From positions 5,704,001-5,768,000 of the forward strand of contig NZ_CP055153.1 in assembly GCF_014075995.1 (NCBI RefSeq): a stretch of DNA of 64,000 bases. The letters run 5' to 3'. A program made the position numbers and the translations under genes. The DNA is from Adhaeribacter radiodurans (GTDB taxonomy: Bacteria > Bacteroidota > Bacteroidia > Cytophagales > Hymenobacteraceae). Every line of letters begins with the position of its first letter. Position 1 is the stretch's first letter. The notes under the pieces were generated by a model. The model worked only from the letters and a program-made list of their open reading frames with translations, made no database searches and was not told where the DNA came from. Shown one piece after another: positions 1 through 9,947 of this stretch.

Positions 1-831
1 AACAGTAAGCACCACCATGGCATTTTCGAAAGCCTTTTTGGTCATGATGTCCAAGGGCTTAATATCTTTAGCCAGAAGTTCCCGGATGGCAATACCAGCC
101 TGCACCGACTCTTCGGCTTTTTCCGGGCTAATAGCTGGGTTAGAAGAATTATAAGGCAAGGTCATCCCCATTGCTTCGGCGGCGGAGGCCATGGTATTAG
201 CGGTATACATACCACCGCAGGCACCTGCACCCGGACAAGCATGTTCTATTACACCTTTAAAATCTTCCGGCGAAATAGTACCGGCGTATTTTTCACCCAG
301 CGCTTCAAACGCCGAAACAATATCTAATTTCTTACCCGCAAATTTACCGGCCGCATCGCAGTAGTTACCGGGGGCAATGGTACCACCATAAACCATAATA
401 GCCGGACGGTTTAAGCGGGCAAAGCTGATCAGCGCACCCGGCATATTCTTGTCGCAACCTACCACGGCCACTACGCCATCGTAGCTTTGCGCATTTACTA
501 CTGTCTCAATAGAATCAGCAATAAGATCGCGCGACGGTAAAGAATAACGCATGCCAGGGGTCCCCATAGAAATGCCATCACTTACCCCAATGGTATGGAA
601 CACTAAACCAATTACATCCTCGGTGGTATTTACCCCATTTTTAACCAGTTTAGCTAAATCATTCAGGTGCATATTACACGGGTTGCCATCGAACCCGGTA
701 CTCACCACCCCAATCTGGGCCTTTTTCAGGTCGTCGTTGCTTAAGCCAATAGCGTGCAACATAGCCTGGGCGGCCGGATTGGTTTCTTCCTGGGTAACGA
801 GGTAACTGTAACGGTTTAATGTAGTACTCAT
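1..831 (-). CDS. ilvD: Dihydroxy-acid dehydratase, N-terminal 277 residues (runs off window)
   Basis: This Fe-S enzyme converts 2,3-dihydroxy-isovalerate and 2,3-dihydroxy-3-methylvalerate to the 2-oxo acids of valine and isoleucine synthesis. The minus-strand reading frame opens with ATG at 829-831 ([12 protein letters not shown]) and stays open to base 1. Family motifs are visible: CDKNMPG and [11 protein letters not shown], which carry cluster-binding cysteines, and [19 protein letters not shown]. Only the first half of a protein of about 560 residues is present; the rest lies outside the window. A leader peptide and terminator sit about 120-250 bases upstream, so the gene probably opens an ilv operon controlled by attenuation. 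Confidence 0.96.
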   Translation of the reverse strand, partial: MSTTLNRYSYLVTQEETNPAAQAMLHAIGLSNDDLKKAQIGVVSTGFDGNPCNMHLNDLAKLVKNGVNTTEDVIGLVFHTIGVSDGISMGTPGMRYSLPSRDLIADSIETVVNAQSYDGVVAVVGCDKNMPGALISFARLNRPAIMVYGGTIAPGNYCDAAGKFAGKKLDIVSAFEALGEKYAGTISPEDFKGVIEHACPGAGACGGMYTANTMASAAEAMGMTLPYNSSNPAISPEKAEESVQAGIAIRELLAKDIKPLDIMTKKAFENAMVVLTV

Positions 832-950
832 TTTGGTTCCTTTATTTTAAAGCTTTTAAGGTTATATAACTGCCTTATTTCTAAATCTTAGAATCTGCTA
901 TGATTAAAACTTATCAGCGCTTTATGCCTATAATTTTAACCATTATGGTA

Positions 951-983
951 AAAAAAAGCGCCACTCTGTTGAAGGAATGGCGC
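951..983 (-). terminator. Attenuator terminator upstream of ilvD
   Basis: On the minus strand a 9-bp stem (GCGCCATTC pairing with GAGTGGCGC, one G-U pair) with an 8-base loop is followed directly by seven T. It lies between the leader-peptide stop codon and ilvD, about 120 bases before the ilvD ATG, so it would stop transcription before the structural gene. The 5' arm can instead pair with bases 1010-1017, which overlap the end of the leader peptide. This is the arrangement expected of an attenuator. Confidence 0.75.
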
Positions 984-1006
984 CGAGTATATTTTATCAA
1001 AATAGA

Positions 1007-1081
1007 TTACACCATCCATCGTTTAGCGTCGATAATGACGCTAAGAATAATTCGGTTCAGGACAGATGAAGTAAATAACAT
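1007..1081 (-). CDS. ilv leader peptide (24 aa) for attenuation
   Basis: A short minus-strand reading frame runs from ATG at 1079-1081 to TAA at 1007-1009. Of its 24 residues, ten are branched-chain amino acids (Ile x4, Leu x3, Val x3), with clusters Arg-Ile-Ile-Leu and Val-Ile-Ile in the middle. It precedes the terminator at 951-983 and then ilvD, whose product helps make isoleucine and valine. The composition and position match a classical leader peptide: ribosomes starved for Ile, Leu or Val would stall on it. A 6-bp hairpin (AGCGTC/GACGCT) lies inside the frame. It is too short for homology to be judged, so the call rests on composition and placement. Confidence 0.72.
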   Translation of the reverse strand: MLFTSSVLNRIILSVIIDAKRWMV

Positions 1082-1119
1082 GAGATCTTCTTTCGGGTAA
1101 TTTGTTTGTTAAAGCGTCG

Positions 1120-1149
1120 CTAATGTAAAAACAATTTTTAAAAACCAAA
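1120..1149 (-). promoter_or_regulatory. Possible Bacteroidota-type promoter for ilv leader/ilvD
   Basis: Read on the minus strand, TTTG at 1146-1149 is followed after 18 bases by TACATTAG at 1120-1127. The known Bacteroidota sigma factor consensus is TTTG near -33 and TAnnTTTG near -7, so the -7 box has one mismatch. The predicted start near 1112 leaves about 30 bases before the leader-peptide ATG. Confidence 0.4.
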
Positions 1150-1811
1150 AATTAAGATTTTAATTTCTATTCATTTTTTTGATTTCAGTTCGAAAATCAC
1201 AAAGTTTCAACTTAGTTTTATTTAAAATTTTACAACAAAAAAAATCATTTAAAGGAGTATGTTAAGAAATTTTTAAATTTTTAGCTTTCCTTTTGTAAAA
1301 TGATGAAAATTATAGAAATACTCTTTTAAACCAAACAACTACTCCCTGATAATCAGGCACAAACATTAATCTTTTACTATTTACCCCTATCTCCGAAAAA
1401 CTAAATCTTTCTGATTACAACGAATCGTATTTACCTTTCATATTGCTTAAAATGCCTTTCTTTATATAACCTACCCGGTTTACAACTTTATTTTAGTAGG
1501 AAACTTTTCTTCGCCAAAATTTTAGAAATTGGTGTTACCCAGATTTGAGCTTCTCCATTTATCTAATTTTTTCATTAACAGAAAAACTAAATTGCGGGAG
1601 TAAATTACCCTGACAAATTCCGGTTTTTTGCTTTTAGTAAGGGGAGTTTTATAACAATTTGCTTTTTGTTGTTAGACAGAACGTAATAAATTAAGTAACT
1701 GACTGAAAGTTTTGTTTACTTTGTTTTGAGATTTTGAAAATTATCGAGTTTCTTTCGCCTCGCAAAAAATTCAGGTTTTTAAATCTGGCAAAATCAACCT
1801 TATTCCATTAT
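1150..1811. other. Divergent intergenic region ilvD / thrA
   Basis: This AT-rich region has no convincing gene on either strand. A nine-codon frame at 1300-1329 with several Ile codons was considered as a second leader peptide but has no terminator after it. The thrA promoter must lie here, but no clean TAnnTTTG element is visible. Confidence 0.5.
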
Positions 1812-1849
1812 ACTTTAACCATGTAGAAAGCAGCGTTAAAGTTTTTTTT
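1812..1849 (+). terminator. Weak hairpin plus U-run just before thrA
   Basis: ACTTTAAC (1812-1819) can pair with GTTAAAGT (1835-1842) around a 15-base loop, and eight T follow. It ends 19 bases before the thrA ATG. The shape is that of an intrinsic terminator, so it could be a control point. The stem is AT-rich and short, and no Thr/Ile-rich leader peptide precedes it, so the call is tentative. Confidence 0.3.
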
Positions 1850-1868
1850 AGTTTTTATAAACGTTCGC

Positions 1869-4313
1869 ATGATAGTTTTAAAATTTGGCGGTTCTTCGGT
1901 AAGTACCCCGGAGAACATCTTAAAAGTACTAGGAGTGGTAAAATCACATTCCTCGGTGCATGAATTAGCAGTAGTAGTTTCGGCATTTGGTGGCGTTACA
2001 GATAGCTTAATTAGTATTAGCCGGTTAGCCGAAAAAGGCGACCTGACTTATAAGCAAGAGCTTAAAAAAATTGAAGATCGTCACCTGAGCACCGTTAAAG
2101 AGCTTATTCACGCTACGCGCCAAAGTGCTATTATTGCTAATGTAAAATTTTTACTCAACGAACTCGAAGATATTTTACAAGGGGTATTTCTGGTAAAAGA
2201 ACTAAGCCTGAAAACGCTGGATTTTATTCAAAGTTTTGGGGAGCGTTTATCGTCGTACCTGGTAGCAGAAGCGTTCAAAGAAAATGGGTTACCCGCATTT
2301 GCCGCCGATTACCGCCAGCTTATTGTTAGCGACCGGACTTACGGCAACGCCAAAGTACAGTTTGAAGTAACCAATGCCCGCCTTAAACAATACTTAACTG
2401 GAACCGACGAAATATCAGTAATTCCGGGTTTTGTGGCTACTACCGAACACGGCGAAACTACCACGTTAGGTCGGGGTGGCTCAGATTATACGGCTGCTAT
2501 TGTAGCAGCGGCTCTTGATTCGGCTAGCCTGGAAATCTGGACCGATGTAAACGGTATGATGACCGCTGACCCACGTCGGGTAAAAAATGCTATTCCGATT
2601 GAAGAATTATCGTACGAAGAGGCGTTGGAACTCTCCTATTTTGGAGCAAAAATTATTTATCCGCCTACCATTCAGCCGGCACTAAGCAAGAAAATTCCGA
2701 TCCGGTTAAAAAACACCTTCGAACCGGATGCACCCGGAACCTTAATTACCCACAACCCACGGCAAAGCGAAGCCCCGGTTAAAGGAATTGCATCTATCGA
2801 AAATATAACTTTGCTTACTATTTCGGGTAGTGGCATGGTGGGTGCCAGTGGTATTGCCATGCGCTTTTTTGGCGCTTTAGCCACCCAAAAAGTAAACGTT
2901 ATTTTAATTACCCAAGCTTCGTCGGAGCACGCTATCAGCGTTGGTATTAACCAACGCGATGCTACCCGGGCGCAACGAGCTATTGAACAAGAGTTTCAGT
3001 TAGAAATTCAAGCCGGAATAGTAGATAAAGTAAATATCCAGAGCGATTTGGCCATTATGGCCCTGGTAGGATCAAATATGAGAAATACACCAGGTATTGC
3101 CGGTAAATTATTCAGTTCTTTAGGCCGGAATGGCATTAACATTATAGCCATTGCCCAGGGAACTTCGGAGCTCAATATTTCCTGCGTTATCCAGAAGAAA
3201 GACGAAGAAAAAGCGTTGAATACCATACACGAAGCCTTCTTCCTTTCGGATATAAAAACCCTGCATTTATTTGTAGTGGGTACCGGTACGGTGGGTGCCA
3301 CCTTATTAAAGCAAATTAAAAATCAGGCTCCTAATTTATATAAAACTTTAGCGATTGACATAAAGCTGATTGGCCTTACCAACAGTAAAAAAGCGGTATT
3401 TAATGAAACCAGCATTCCGTGGTCTAACTGGGAAGAGACTTTAGAAAATGATGGACAAGAATCGAACATTGAAGTATTTGCAGACCGGATAGCCGAGCTA
3501 AATTTACCGAACGCCATTTTTGTAGATTGTACTGCTAACCCAGAAGTAGCTGCCACTTATAAGTTTTTACTGGAAAGAAGCATTTCTATTGTAACACCTA
3601 ATAAAATTGCGGCTTCTAGTAATTATCATACGTACAAAGAATTAAAAAGCCTGGCAGCTAAACGGGGGGTAAAATATTTATATGAAACCAACGTAGGAGC
3701 CGGCTTACCCATTATTAGCACCCTCACCGATTTAATCCGGAGCGGAGATACCGTATTAAAAATTGAAGGAATCTTCTCGGGCACGATGAATTATTTGTTT
3801 AACACCGTAAGTGCCGATAAAAAACTAAGTACGGTGGTGCAGGAAGCCATGGATTTAGGTTACGCCGAACCCGATCCGCGCATTGACCTGAGCGGTAAAG
3901 ATGTGGCCCGTAAAATTATGATTCTTGCCCGCGAAACTGGCGACAATCTGGAATTAGAAGATGTGCATATTAAACCATTCTTACCAGCTAACTGCTTACA
4001 GGATTCTGCCATGGATGAGTTTTGGCAAAACCTGCGTACGTACGAAGATACTTTTGAAGCGCAACGGGCCGAAGTAGAAAAACAAGGGAAAGGTTACCGC
4101 TTAGTAGCGTCTTGGCAAGATGGTAAAGCCCGCATTGAATTACGCGAAGTAGAAAAAAGCCATCCGTTTTATTCGGTTTCAGGTTCTGATAATATTATTC
4201 TGTTCACCACCGAGCGTTATAAAACGCAGCCATTAATTGTGAAAGGTTCTGGTGCCGGAGCAGAAGTAACTGCTGCCGGCGTATTCGCTGATATTATTCG
4301 GATTGCCAATTAG
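1869..4313 (+). CDS. thrA: Bifunctional aspartokinase / homoserine dehydrogenase
   Basis: This fusion enzyme catalyses the first step (aspartate phosphorylation) and third step (aspartate semialdehyde to homoserine) of the threonine/methionine branch. The 814-residue length is normal for the family. The kinase domain opens with KFGGSSV at the N-terminus. Two ACT-type regulatory segments lie around residues 310-460, and the Rossmann motif GTGTVG of the dehydrogenase is near residue 470, followed by the TPNKIA motif. It starts at ATG 1869, right at the conserved N-terminus. It is the first gene of thrA-thrB-thrC; the ACT segments imply allosteric feedback, usually by threonine. The gap to thrB is filled by heptamer repeats. 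Confidence 0.96.
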   Translation: MIVLKFGGSSVSTPENILKVLGVVKSHSSVHELAVVVSAFGGVTDSLISISRLAEKGDLTYKQELKKIEDRHLSTVKELIHATRQSAIIANVKFLLNELEDILQGVFLVKELSLKTLDFIQSFGERLSSYLVAEAFKENGLPAFAADYRQLIVSDRTYGNAKVQFEVTNARLKQYLTGTDEISVIPGFVATTEHGETTTLGRGGSDYTAAIVAAALDSASLEIWTDVNGMMTADPRRVKNAIPIEELSYEEALELSYFGAKIIYPPTIQPALSKKIPIRLKNTFEPDAPGTLITHNPRQSEAPVKGIASIENITLLTISGSGMVGASGIAMRFFGALATQKVNVILITQASSEHAISVGINQRDATRAQRAIEQEFQLEIQAGIVDKVNIQSDLAIMALVGSNMRNTPGIAGKLFSSLGRNGINIIAIAQGTSELNISCVIQKKDEEKALNTIHEAFFLSDIKTLHLFVVGTGTVGATLLKQIKNQAPNLYKTLAIDIKLIGLTNSKKAVFNETSIPWSNWEETLENDGQESNIEVFADRIAELNLPNAIFVDCTANPEVAATYKFLLERSISIVTPNKIAASSNYHTYKELKSLAAKRGVKYLYETNVGAGLPIISTLTDLIRSGDTVLKIEGIFSGTMNYLFNTVSADKKLSTVVQEAMDLGYAEPDPRIDLSGKDVARKIMILARETGDNLELEDVHIKPFLPANCLQDSAMDEFWQNLRTYEDTFEAQRAEVEKQGKGYRLVASWQDGKARIELREVEKSHPFYSVSGSDNIILFTTERYKTQPLIVKGSGAGAEVTAAGVFADIIRIAN

Positions 4314-4317
4314 AAAA

Positions 4318-4403
4318 TAGTCCATGGTCCATCGTTGATGGACATCATCATGGATTTAACCAAAAGATATTACCATGGACTGTCGTCTATGGTCTATCGA
4401 CTA
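4318..4403. repeat. Heptamer repeat arrays in the thrA-thrB gap
   Basis: Two degenerate 7-bp arrays face each other in the 95-base gap. The left one begins TAGTCCA then TGGTCCA at 4318-4331. The right one has units CTGTCGT, CTATGGT and CTATCGA at 4380-4400. AGTCCATGGT (4319-4328) is perfectly inverted at 4372-4381. The arrays begin 5 bases after the thrA stop and end 5 bases before the thrB ATG. The unit is shared with arrays at 5452 and 41472. Confidence 0.7.
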
Positions 4404-4408
4404 AAAAA

Positions 4409-5341
4409 ATGAAAGATAGTAACAGTATAAAAATATTCTCGCCGGCTACCGTTGCAAACGTGGCCTGCGGATTCGATATATTAGGATTTGCGCTCGATAA
4501 CCCGGGTGATGAAATTCAGGTAAGTATAAAGGATAGTCCGGGCATTTCGGTTCTGAATCAAACGAAGGACACCGTATTTCCGGCGGACGTAAACAAAAAT
4601 ACGGCGGTAGTTTCGTTACAGGCGTATTTATCGCACTTAGGCTCCGACCAAGGATTTGAAATTACTTTTACCAAGAAAATTAAGCCCGGGAGCGGTATTG
4701 GTTCCAGTTCGGCGAGTGCAGCCGCTAGTGTTTTTGCCGCCAATGAATTATTGGGTAATCCCATCAGCAAAGAAAATCTGGTGCAGTTTGCCATGCAGGG
4801 CGAAAAAGCCGCTTGCGGCGTAGCTCACGCCGATAACGTAGCCCCTGCCCTCTTAGGCGGTTTTGTATTAGTTCGCTCCTACGACCCCTTGGATATTATT
4901 TCTATCCCCTACCCCGAAGAGTTATACTGCACCATTATTCATCCGCAGATTGAGGTAAAAACCGAAGATGCCCGCAAAATTTTGCGTCAGGGTATTTCGC
5001 TGAAAGACGCTGTTAAGCAATGGGGTAACGTAGGCGGTTTAATTGCTGGTTTAATGAAAGGCGATTACGCACTTATCGGACGGTCGCTGGAAGATGCCAT
5101 AATTGAACCTATCCGCTCTATTCTGATTCCGGGTTACGATGCCGTGAAAGAAGCCGCCTTGGAAGCTGGCGCTTTGGGTTGTTGTATTTCTGGTTCGGGG
5201 CCCAGCATGTTTGCCTTAAGCCGCTCTGCGGAAGAAGCTAACCAGATTGCCGCCGCCATGAAAAAGGCCTTTACACACTACGAAATTGATAACATTGATT
5301 ACGTATCAAAGGTAAATAATCAAGGGCCGAAGGTGATTTAA
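4409..5341 (+). CDS. thrB: Homoserine kinase
   Basis: This cytoplasmic GHMP-family kinase phosphorylates homoserine to O-phosphohomoserine, the substrate of threonine synthase. The 310-residue length is typical. The GHMP ATP-binding motif (PGSGIGSSSAS) lies near residues 93-105, and a C-terminal GCCISGSGPSMFAL segment matches the family. The ATG at 4409 lies directly after the heptamer repeat region and gives the usual N-terminus (IFSPATVANVACGFD). It is the second gene of the thr operon. Confidence 0.95.
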   Translation: MKDSNSIKIFSPATVANVACGFDILGFALDNPGDEIQVSIKDSPGISVLNQTKDTVFPADVNKNTAVVSLQAYLSHLGSDQGFEITFTKKIKPGSGIGSSSASAAASVFAANELLGNPISKENLVQFAMQGEKAACGVAHADNVAPALLGGFVLVRSYDPLDIISIPYPEELYCTIIHPQIEVKTEDARKILRQGISLKDAVKQWGNVGGLIAGLMKGDYALIGRSLEDAIIEPIRSILIPGYDAVKEAALEAGALGCCISGSGPSMFALSRSAEEANQIAAAMKKAFTHYEIDNIDYVSKVNNQGPKVI

Positions 5342-5451
5342 TTTATGCACAGGCATTAAATTATAGTTTACTTTTACTTTTTAAGTAATCAGACTGAATC
5401 AAATACGGCTTTCCTGAATATAAATAATAAAACAAATAAAACATTACCCCC

Positions 5452-5479
5452 TGGACTATCAATTGTGGCCCGTGGACTA
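5452..5479. repeat. Heptamer repeat array before thrC
   Basis: Four 7-bp units lie end to end: TGGACTA, TCAATTG, TGGCCCG, TGGACTA. The array ends 12 bases before the preferred thrC ATG. An in-frame GTG at 5465 inside the array would wrongly lengthen ThrC by nine residues. The TGGACTA unit recurs at 41472-41499 and, inverted, at 4318. Confidence 0.65.
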
Positions 5480-5491
5480 AAAATTAAAACC

Positions 5492-6793
5492 ATGTCTTTT
5501 TACAGTACCAACCAGCAAACCCCGCACGTAAGTTTGCGCGAGGCCGTAACTAAAGGTTTAGCCGATGATAACGGTCTTTTTATGCCTTTAGAAATTCCGG
5601 AACTACCGCATAGTTATTTTGAGATTATTCAGGAAAAGTCATTACCTGAAATTGCGCTGGATGTGGCCGCTACCCTGTTGCGAGGCCAGATTGAAAGAGG
5701 CATACTGCAGGAAATTGTAGAAGAAAGCCTGAATTTTCCAATTCCGGTGGTACCGGTTCACGGCCGCATCCATACCTTGGAATTATTTCACGGACCAACT
5801 TCGGCGTTTAAAGATGTAGGTGCTCGGTTTATGGCCCGGTTGCTGGCGCACTTTGTAAAAGGCAGCGATCAGGAATTAACTATATTGGTAGCTACCTCCG
5901 GCGATACGGGGAGTGCGGTGGCCAACGGCTTTTTAGGCGTACCAGGCATTAATGTGGTAATACTATACCCGCATGGTAAAGTTAGCGACATTCAGGAAAA
6001 GCAATTAACTACCTTAGGTCAAAACATCAAGGCTTTAGAAATTGACGGTACGTTCGACGATTGTCAACGCTTAGTCAAACAAGCTTTTCTCGACCAGGAG
6101 TTGAACCAACGCATGCAGTTAACTTCGGCTAACTCCATCAATATTGCCCGGCTTATTCCGCAGTCATTTTACTATTTCCACGCTTATGCCCAGGTAAAAC
6201 ATTTAAGTGAGCGGGTAGTGTTTGCTACGCCCAGCGGAAATTTTGGTAACTTAACCGGTGGATTATTGGCTAAACGCATGGGCTTACCCGTAGCTAAATT
6301 TATTGCAGCTACTAACATAAACGATATTGTACCGGAGTTTTTAACCAGTGGCAATTTTAATCCGCGGCCTTCTACCCAAACTATTTCCAACGCCATGGAT
6401 GTGGGCAACCCTAGTAATTTCGTACGTCTCATGGATTTATATAACCAATCCGGCGATGCTTTGGGCGAAGACGTAGTAGGTTATCGTTTTACCGATGAAC
6501 AAACTAAAATGCTAATGCGCGAAGTATACGAAAACCACGGTTACATTTTAGATCCGCACGGCGCTATTGGGTACGGCGCTATCCGCGATTACCTGGCTAC
6601 CGATCCGGAAGCAATTGGTATATTCCTGGAAACTGCGCACCCGGCTAAATTCATGGATGTGGTAGAAGACGTTATCGGACAAAAAGTAAATATTCCGGAG
6701 AACCTGCAGGTAGTTATGCAAAAAACAAAGCAGTCTACCCGCATGAACCATAGTTACGACGATCTAAAATCTTGGCTATTGACCCGGGCTTAA
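5492..6793 (+). CDS. thrC: Threonine synthase
   Basis: This PLP enzyme converts O-phosphohomoserine to threonine. With ATG 5492 the protein has 433 residues and starts MSFYSTNQQTPHVSLREAV, the normal family N-terminus; the in-frame GTG at 5465 lies in repeat DNA and is less likely. The PLP lysine is in TSAFKDVGARF (Lys107), and the glycine-rich phosphate loop is in ATSGDTGSAV. It is the last gene of thrABC and is followed by a strong terminator. Confidence 0.95.
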   Translation: MSFYSTNQQTPHVSLREAVTKGLADDNGLFMPLEIPELPHSYFEIIQEKSLPEIALDVAATLLRGQIERGILQEIVEESLNFPIPVVPVHGRIHTLELFHGPTSAFKDVGARFMARLLAHFVKGSDQELTILVATSGDTGSAVANGFLGVPGINVVILYPHGKVSDIQEKQLTTLGQNIKALEIDGTFDDCQRLVKQAFLDQELNQRMQLTSANSINIARLIPQSFYYFHAYAQVKHLSERVVFATPSGNFGNLTGGLLAKRMGLPVAKFIAATNINDIVPEFLTSGNFNPRPSTQTISNAMDVGNPSNFVRLMDLYNQSGDALGEDVVGYRFTDEQTKMLMREVYENHGYILDPHGAIGYGAIRDYLATDPEAIGIFLETAHPAKFMDVVEDVIGQKVNIPENLQVVMQKTKQSTRMNHSYDDLKSWLLTRA

Positions 6794-6842
6794 AATTTAA
6801 AAATCCTTGCAAGGTTAAGCTAATCTGCCATAAGAGCAGCAT

Positions 6843-6873
6843 TGCCAGTGTCTTTATGGACACTGGCATTTTT
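6843..6873 (+). terminator. Intrinsic terminator after thrC
   Basis: A perfect 10-bp stem, TGCCAGTGTC with GACACTGGCA, has a 6-base loop and is followed by TTTTTG. It lies 50 bases after the thrC stop and closes the thr operon. Confidence 0.9.
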
Positions 6874-7193
6874 GTCTAAAATCACTTATAAAATTGAGTC
6901 TTATAGATTTTTAGCCCTTTGCACTTTACCTGATAAGCACTTGTTATGGAACCTACAGCTAAGACTTCTGCCAAGTACGTTTAAACTATTGCGTAAAAAT
7001 CTGTTTTTTTTCTTTTAAAGAAATTGCAATGATTAAGCCATTAAATTTAAATTTTTCAACGATTAACACGAACAAAATTATTTTTAATACTTAGGCTTGG
7101 ATATTTTTAAATAATTTCTGCATCTTTATTGAACGGCTTTATTTTTTTAATTTTCTGCGATTTTAGAAGAATAAAGTAGTATAATTGAATCTA
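6874..7193. other. Upstream region of leuA
   Basis: No gene was found in this AT-rich stretch. The octamer TTTTCTGC appears at 7151-7158 and again at 7223-7230, and in shortened form at 7115-7121. Its inverse, GCAGAAAA, is at 7194-7201. The repeated motif could be an operator, but no regulator is known from this sequence. Confidence 0.35.
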
Positions 7194-7294
7194 GCAGAAA
7201 ACTTAAATCAGATATTATTTTGTTTTCTGCAGTATAAATTACTGACGTAACCGGAGATTTCCGGATCGGCAGGTAAAGTCTGGCAACGTGCCAG
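7194..7294 (+). promoter_or_regulatory. Structured leader of leuA
   Basis: Three successive inverted repeats lie upstream of leuA: GCAGAAAAC/GTTTTCTGC (7194-7202 with 7222-7230), CCGGA/TCCGG (7251-7255 with 7260-7264), and CTGGCA/TGCCAG (7280-7285 with 7289-7294). The last is 37 bases before the leuA ATG and has no uninterrupted T-run after it. The region could be a regulatory leader, but it does not match any riboswitch I recognise. Confidence 0.4.
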
Positions 7295-7331
7295 CTTCTG
7301 TTGTTTTGAATATATTTAATCATTTTCTACC

Positions 7332-8516
7332 ATGAGCGACAAGGTCCATATTTTTGACACGACGTTACGCGACGGCGAGCAGGTGCCCGGCTGCCAATTA
7401 AACACCAAAGAAAAAATTGAAGTAGCAAAAGCACTGGAAGAACTAGGCGTAGATATTATCGAAGCTGGTTTTCCGATCTCCAGTCCCGGCGATTTTACTT
7501 CTATTATTGAAATATCAAAGGCAGTTTCGGAGCCAATAATTTGCGCGCTAACCCGGGCCAAAAAAGAAGACATTGATTGCGCCGTAGAATCGCTAAAATA
7601 TGCGAAACGCAAACGCATCCATACCGGCATTGGTGCTTCGGATATGCACATTCAGTACAAATTTAATTCTACCCGCGAGGATGTACTGGCACGGGGTGTT
7701 TACGCCGTAAAATACGCGAAGCAATTTGTAGAAGACATTGAGTTTTACGCCGAAGATGCCGGCCGGGCCGATTTGCCGTTCCTGGCTAAAATGATTGAAG
7801 AAGTAATTGCGGCTGGAGCTACCGTTGTAAATATACCAGATACTACCGGCTATTGCTTGCCCTGGGAATACGGCGCTAAAATTAAATATTTAAAAGAAAA
7901 CGTAAAAAATATTGATCAAGCCATTATCTCGGTGCATTGCCACAACGATTTAGGCTTGGCTACCGCAAACTCCATTGCTGGGGTTATTAATGGTGCCCGC
8001 CAGATTGAATGTACCATTAACGGCATTGGCGAACGGGCCGGTAATACCTCCTTAGAGGAAGTGGTTATGATTATGAAAAGCCACAAAGAACTGGAATTAA
8101 ACAACCGGATCAACACGCCGCGGATTTACCCTACCAGTCGTTTGGTATCGCGGTTAATGCGCATGCGCGTACAACCAAACAAAGCCATTGTGGGCGATAA
8201 TGCTTTTGCGCACTCTTCTGGTATTCACCAGGATGGCTTCCTGAAGCACCGCGAAACGTACGAAGTAATTGATCCGCACGATGTAGGGGTAGCTGATTCT
8301 TCGATTGTGTTAACGGCGCGCAGTGGCCGGGCCGCTTTAAAACATCGCCTGGAAAGCTTAGGCTATTTTGTTACTAAAGAAGACATCGACGAAATTTACC
8401 CGGAATACCTGGTAATGGCCGATGAATTAAAAGTTATTCAGGACGAGCATTTAACGGTGCTTTTTCAAAAATTAGAAACTAAACGGGAGCAAGCCGCTGT
8501 TAAAACCAACAGCTAA
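7332..8516 (+). CDS. leuA: 2-isopropylmalate synthase, short form
   Basis: This enzyme condenses 2-oxoisovalerate with acetyl-CoA, the committed step of leucine synthesis. The HMG-CoA-lyase-like barrel is complete: [12 protein letters not shown] at the N-terminus, HCHNDLG in the middle, GIGERAGN, and SGIHQDG near the end of the barrel. The protein stops at 394 residues, whereas common LeuA proteins have about 500. The C-terminal LeuA dimer (leucine-binding) domain is therefore missing. A homologous acyl-CoA condensing enzyme such as citramalate synthase is possible, but adjacency to leuC and leuD supports LeuA. leuC starts 8 bases downstream. Confidence 0.88.
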   Translation: MSDKVHIFDTTLRDGEQVPGCQLNTKEKIEVAKALEELGVDIIEAGFPISSPGDFTSIIEISKAVSEPIICALTRAKKEDIDCAVESLKYAKRKRIHTGIGASDMHIQYKFNSTREDVLARGVYAVKYAKQFVEDIEFYAEDAGRADLPFLAKMIEEVIAAGATVVNIPDTTGYCLPWEYGAKIKYLKENVKNIDQAIISVHCHNDLGLATANSIAGVINGARQIECTINGIGERAGNTSLEEVVMIMKSHKELELNNRINTPRIYPTSRLVSRLMRMRVQPNKAIVGDNAFAHSSGIHQDGFLKHRETYEVIDPHDVGVADSSIVLTARSGRAALKHRLESLGYFVTKEDIDEIYPEYLVMADELKVIQDEHLTVLFQKLETKREQAAVKTNS

Positions 8517-8524
8517 TTTTACAA

Positions 8525-9937
<1,413 letters not shown>

Positions 9938-9947
9938 GTGTACCAAA

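Noticed and set aside
551-805. An 84-codon plus-strand frame in the first kilobase.
   Set aside because: It is antisense to ilvD, whose motifs are unmistakable.
1300-1329. Nine-codon frame MMKIIEILF with Ile codons in the ilvD-thrA gap, as a leader peptide for thrA.
   Set aside because: There is no terminator or antiterminator near it, and it is 540 bases from thrA.
7029-7094. A 21-codon frame with Ile and Leu codons upstream of leuA, as an attenuator leader.
   Set aside because: No terminator hairpin follows and the codon bias is that of AT-rich DNA.
7194-7294. A known riboswitch (SAM, TPP, cobalamin or similar) upstream of leuA.
   Set aside because: I looked for the conserved cores and found none; the hairpins do not match a recognised class.
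7288-7335. A 15-codon GTG-started frame with Val, Leu and Ile residues ending in TGA that overlaps the leuA ATG, as a possible Leu leader peptide.
   Set aside because: It has GTG start, no terminator after it and only one or two Leu codons. The ATGA overlap is probably chance.
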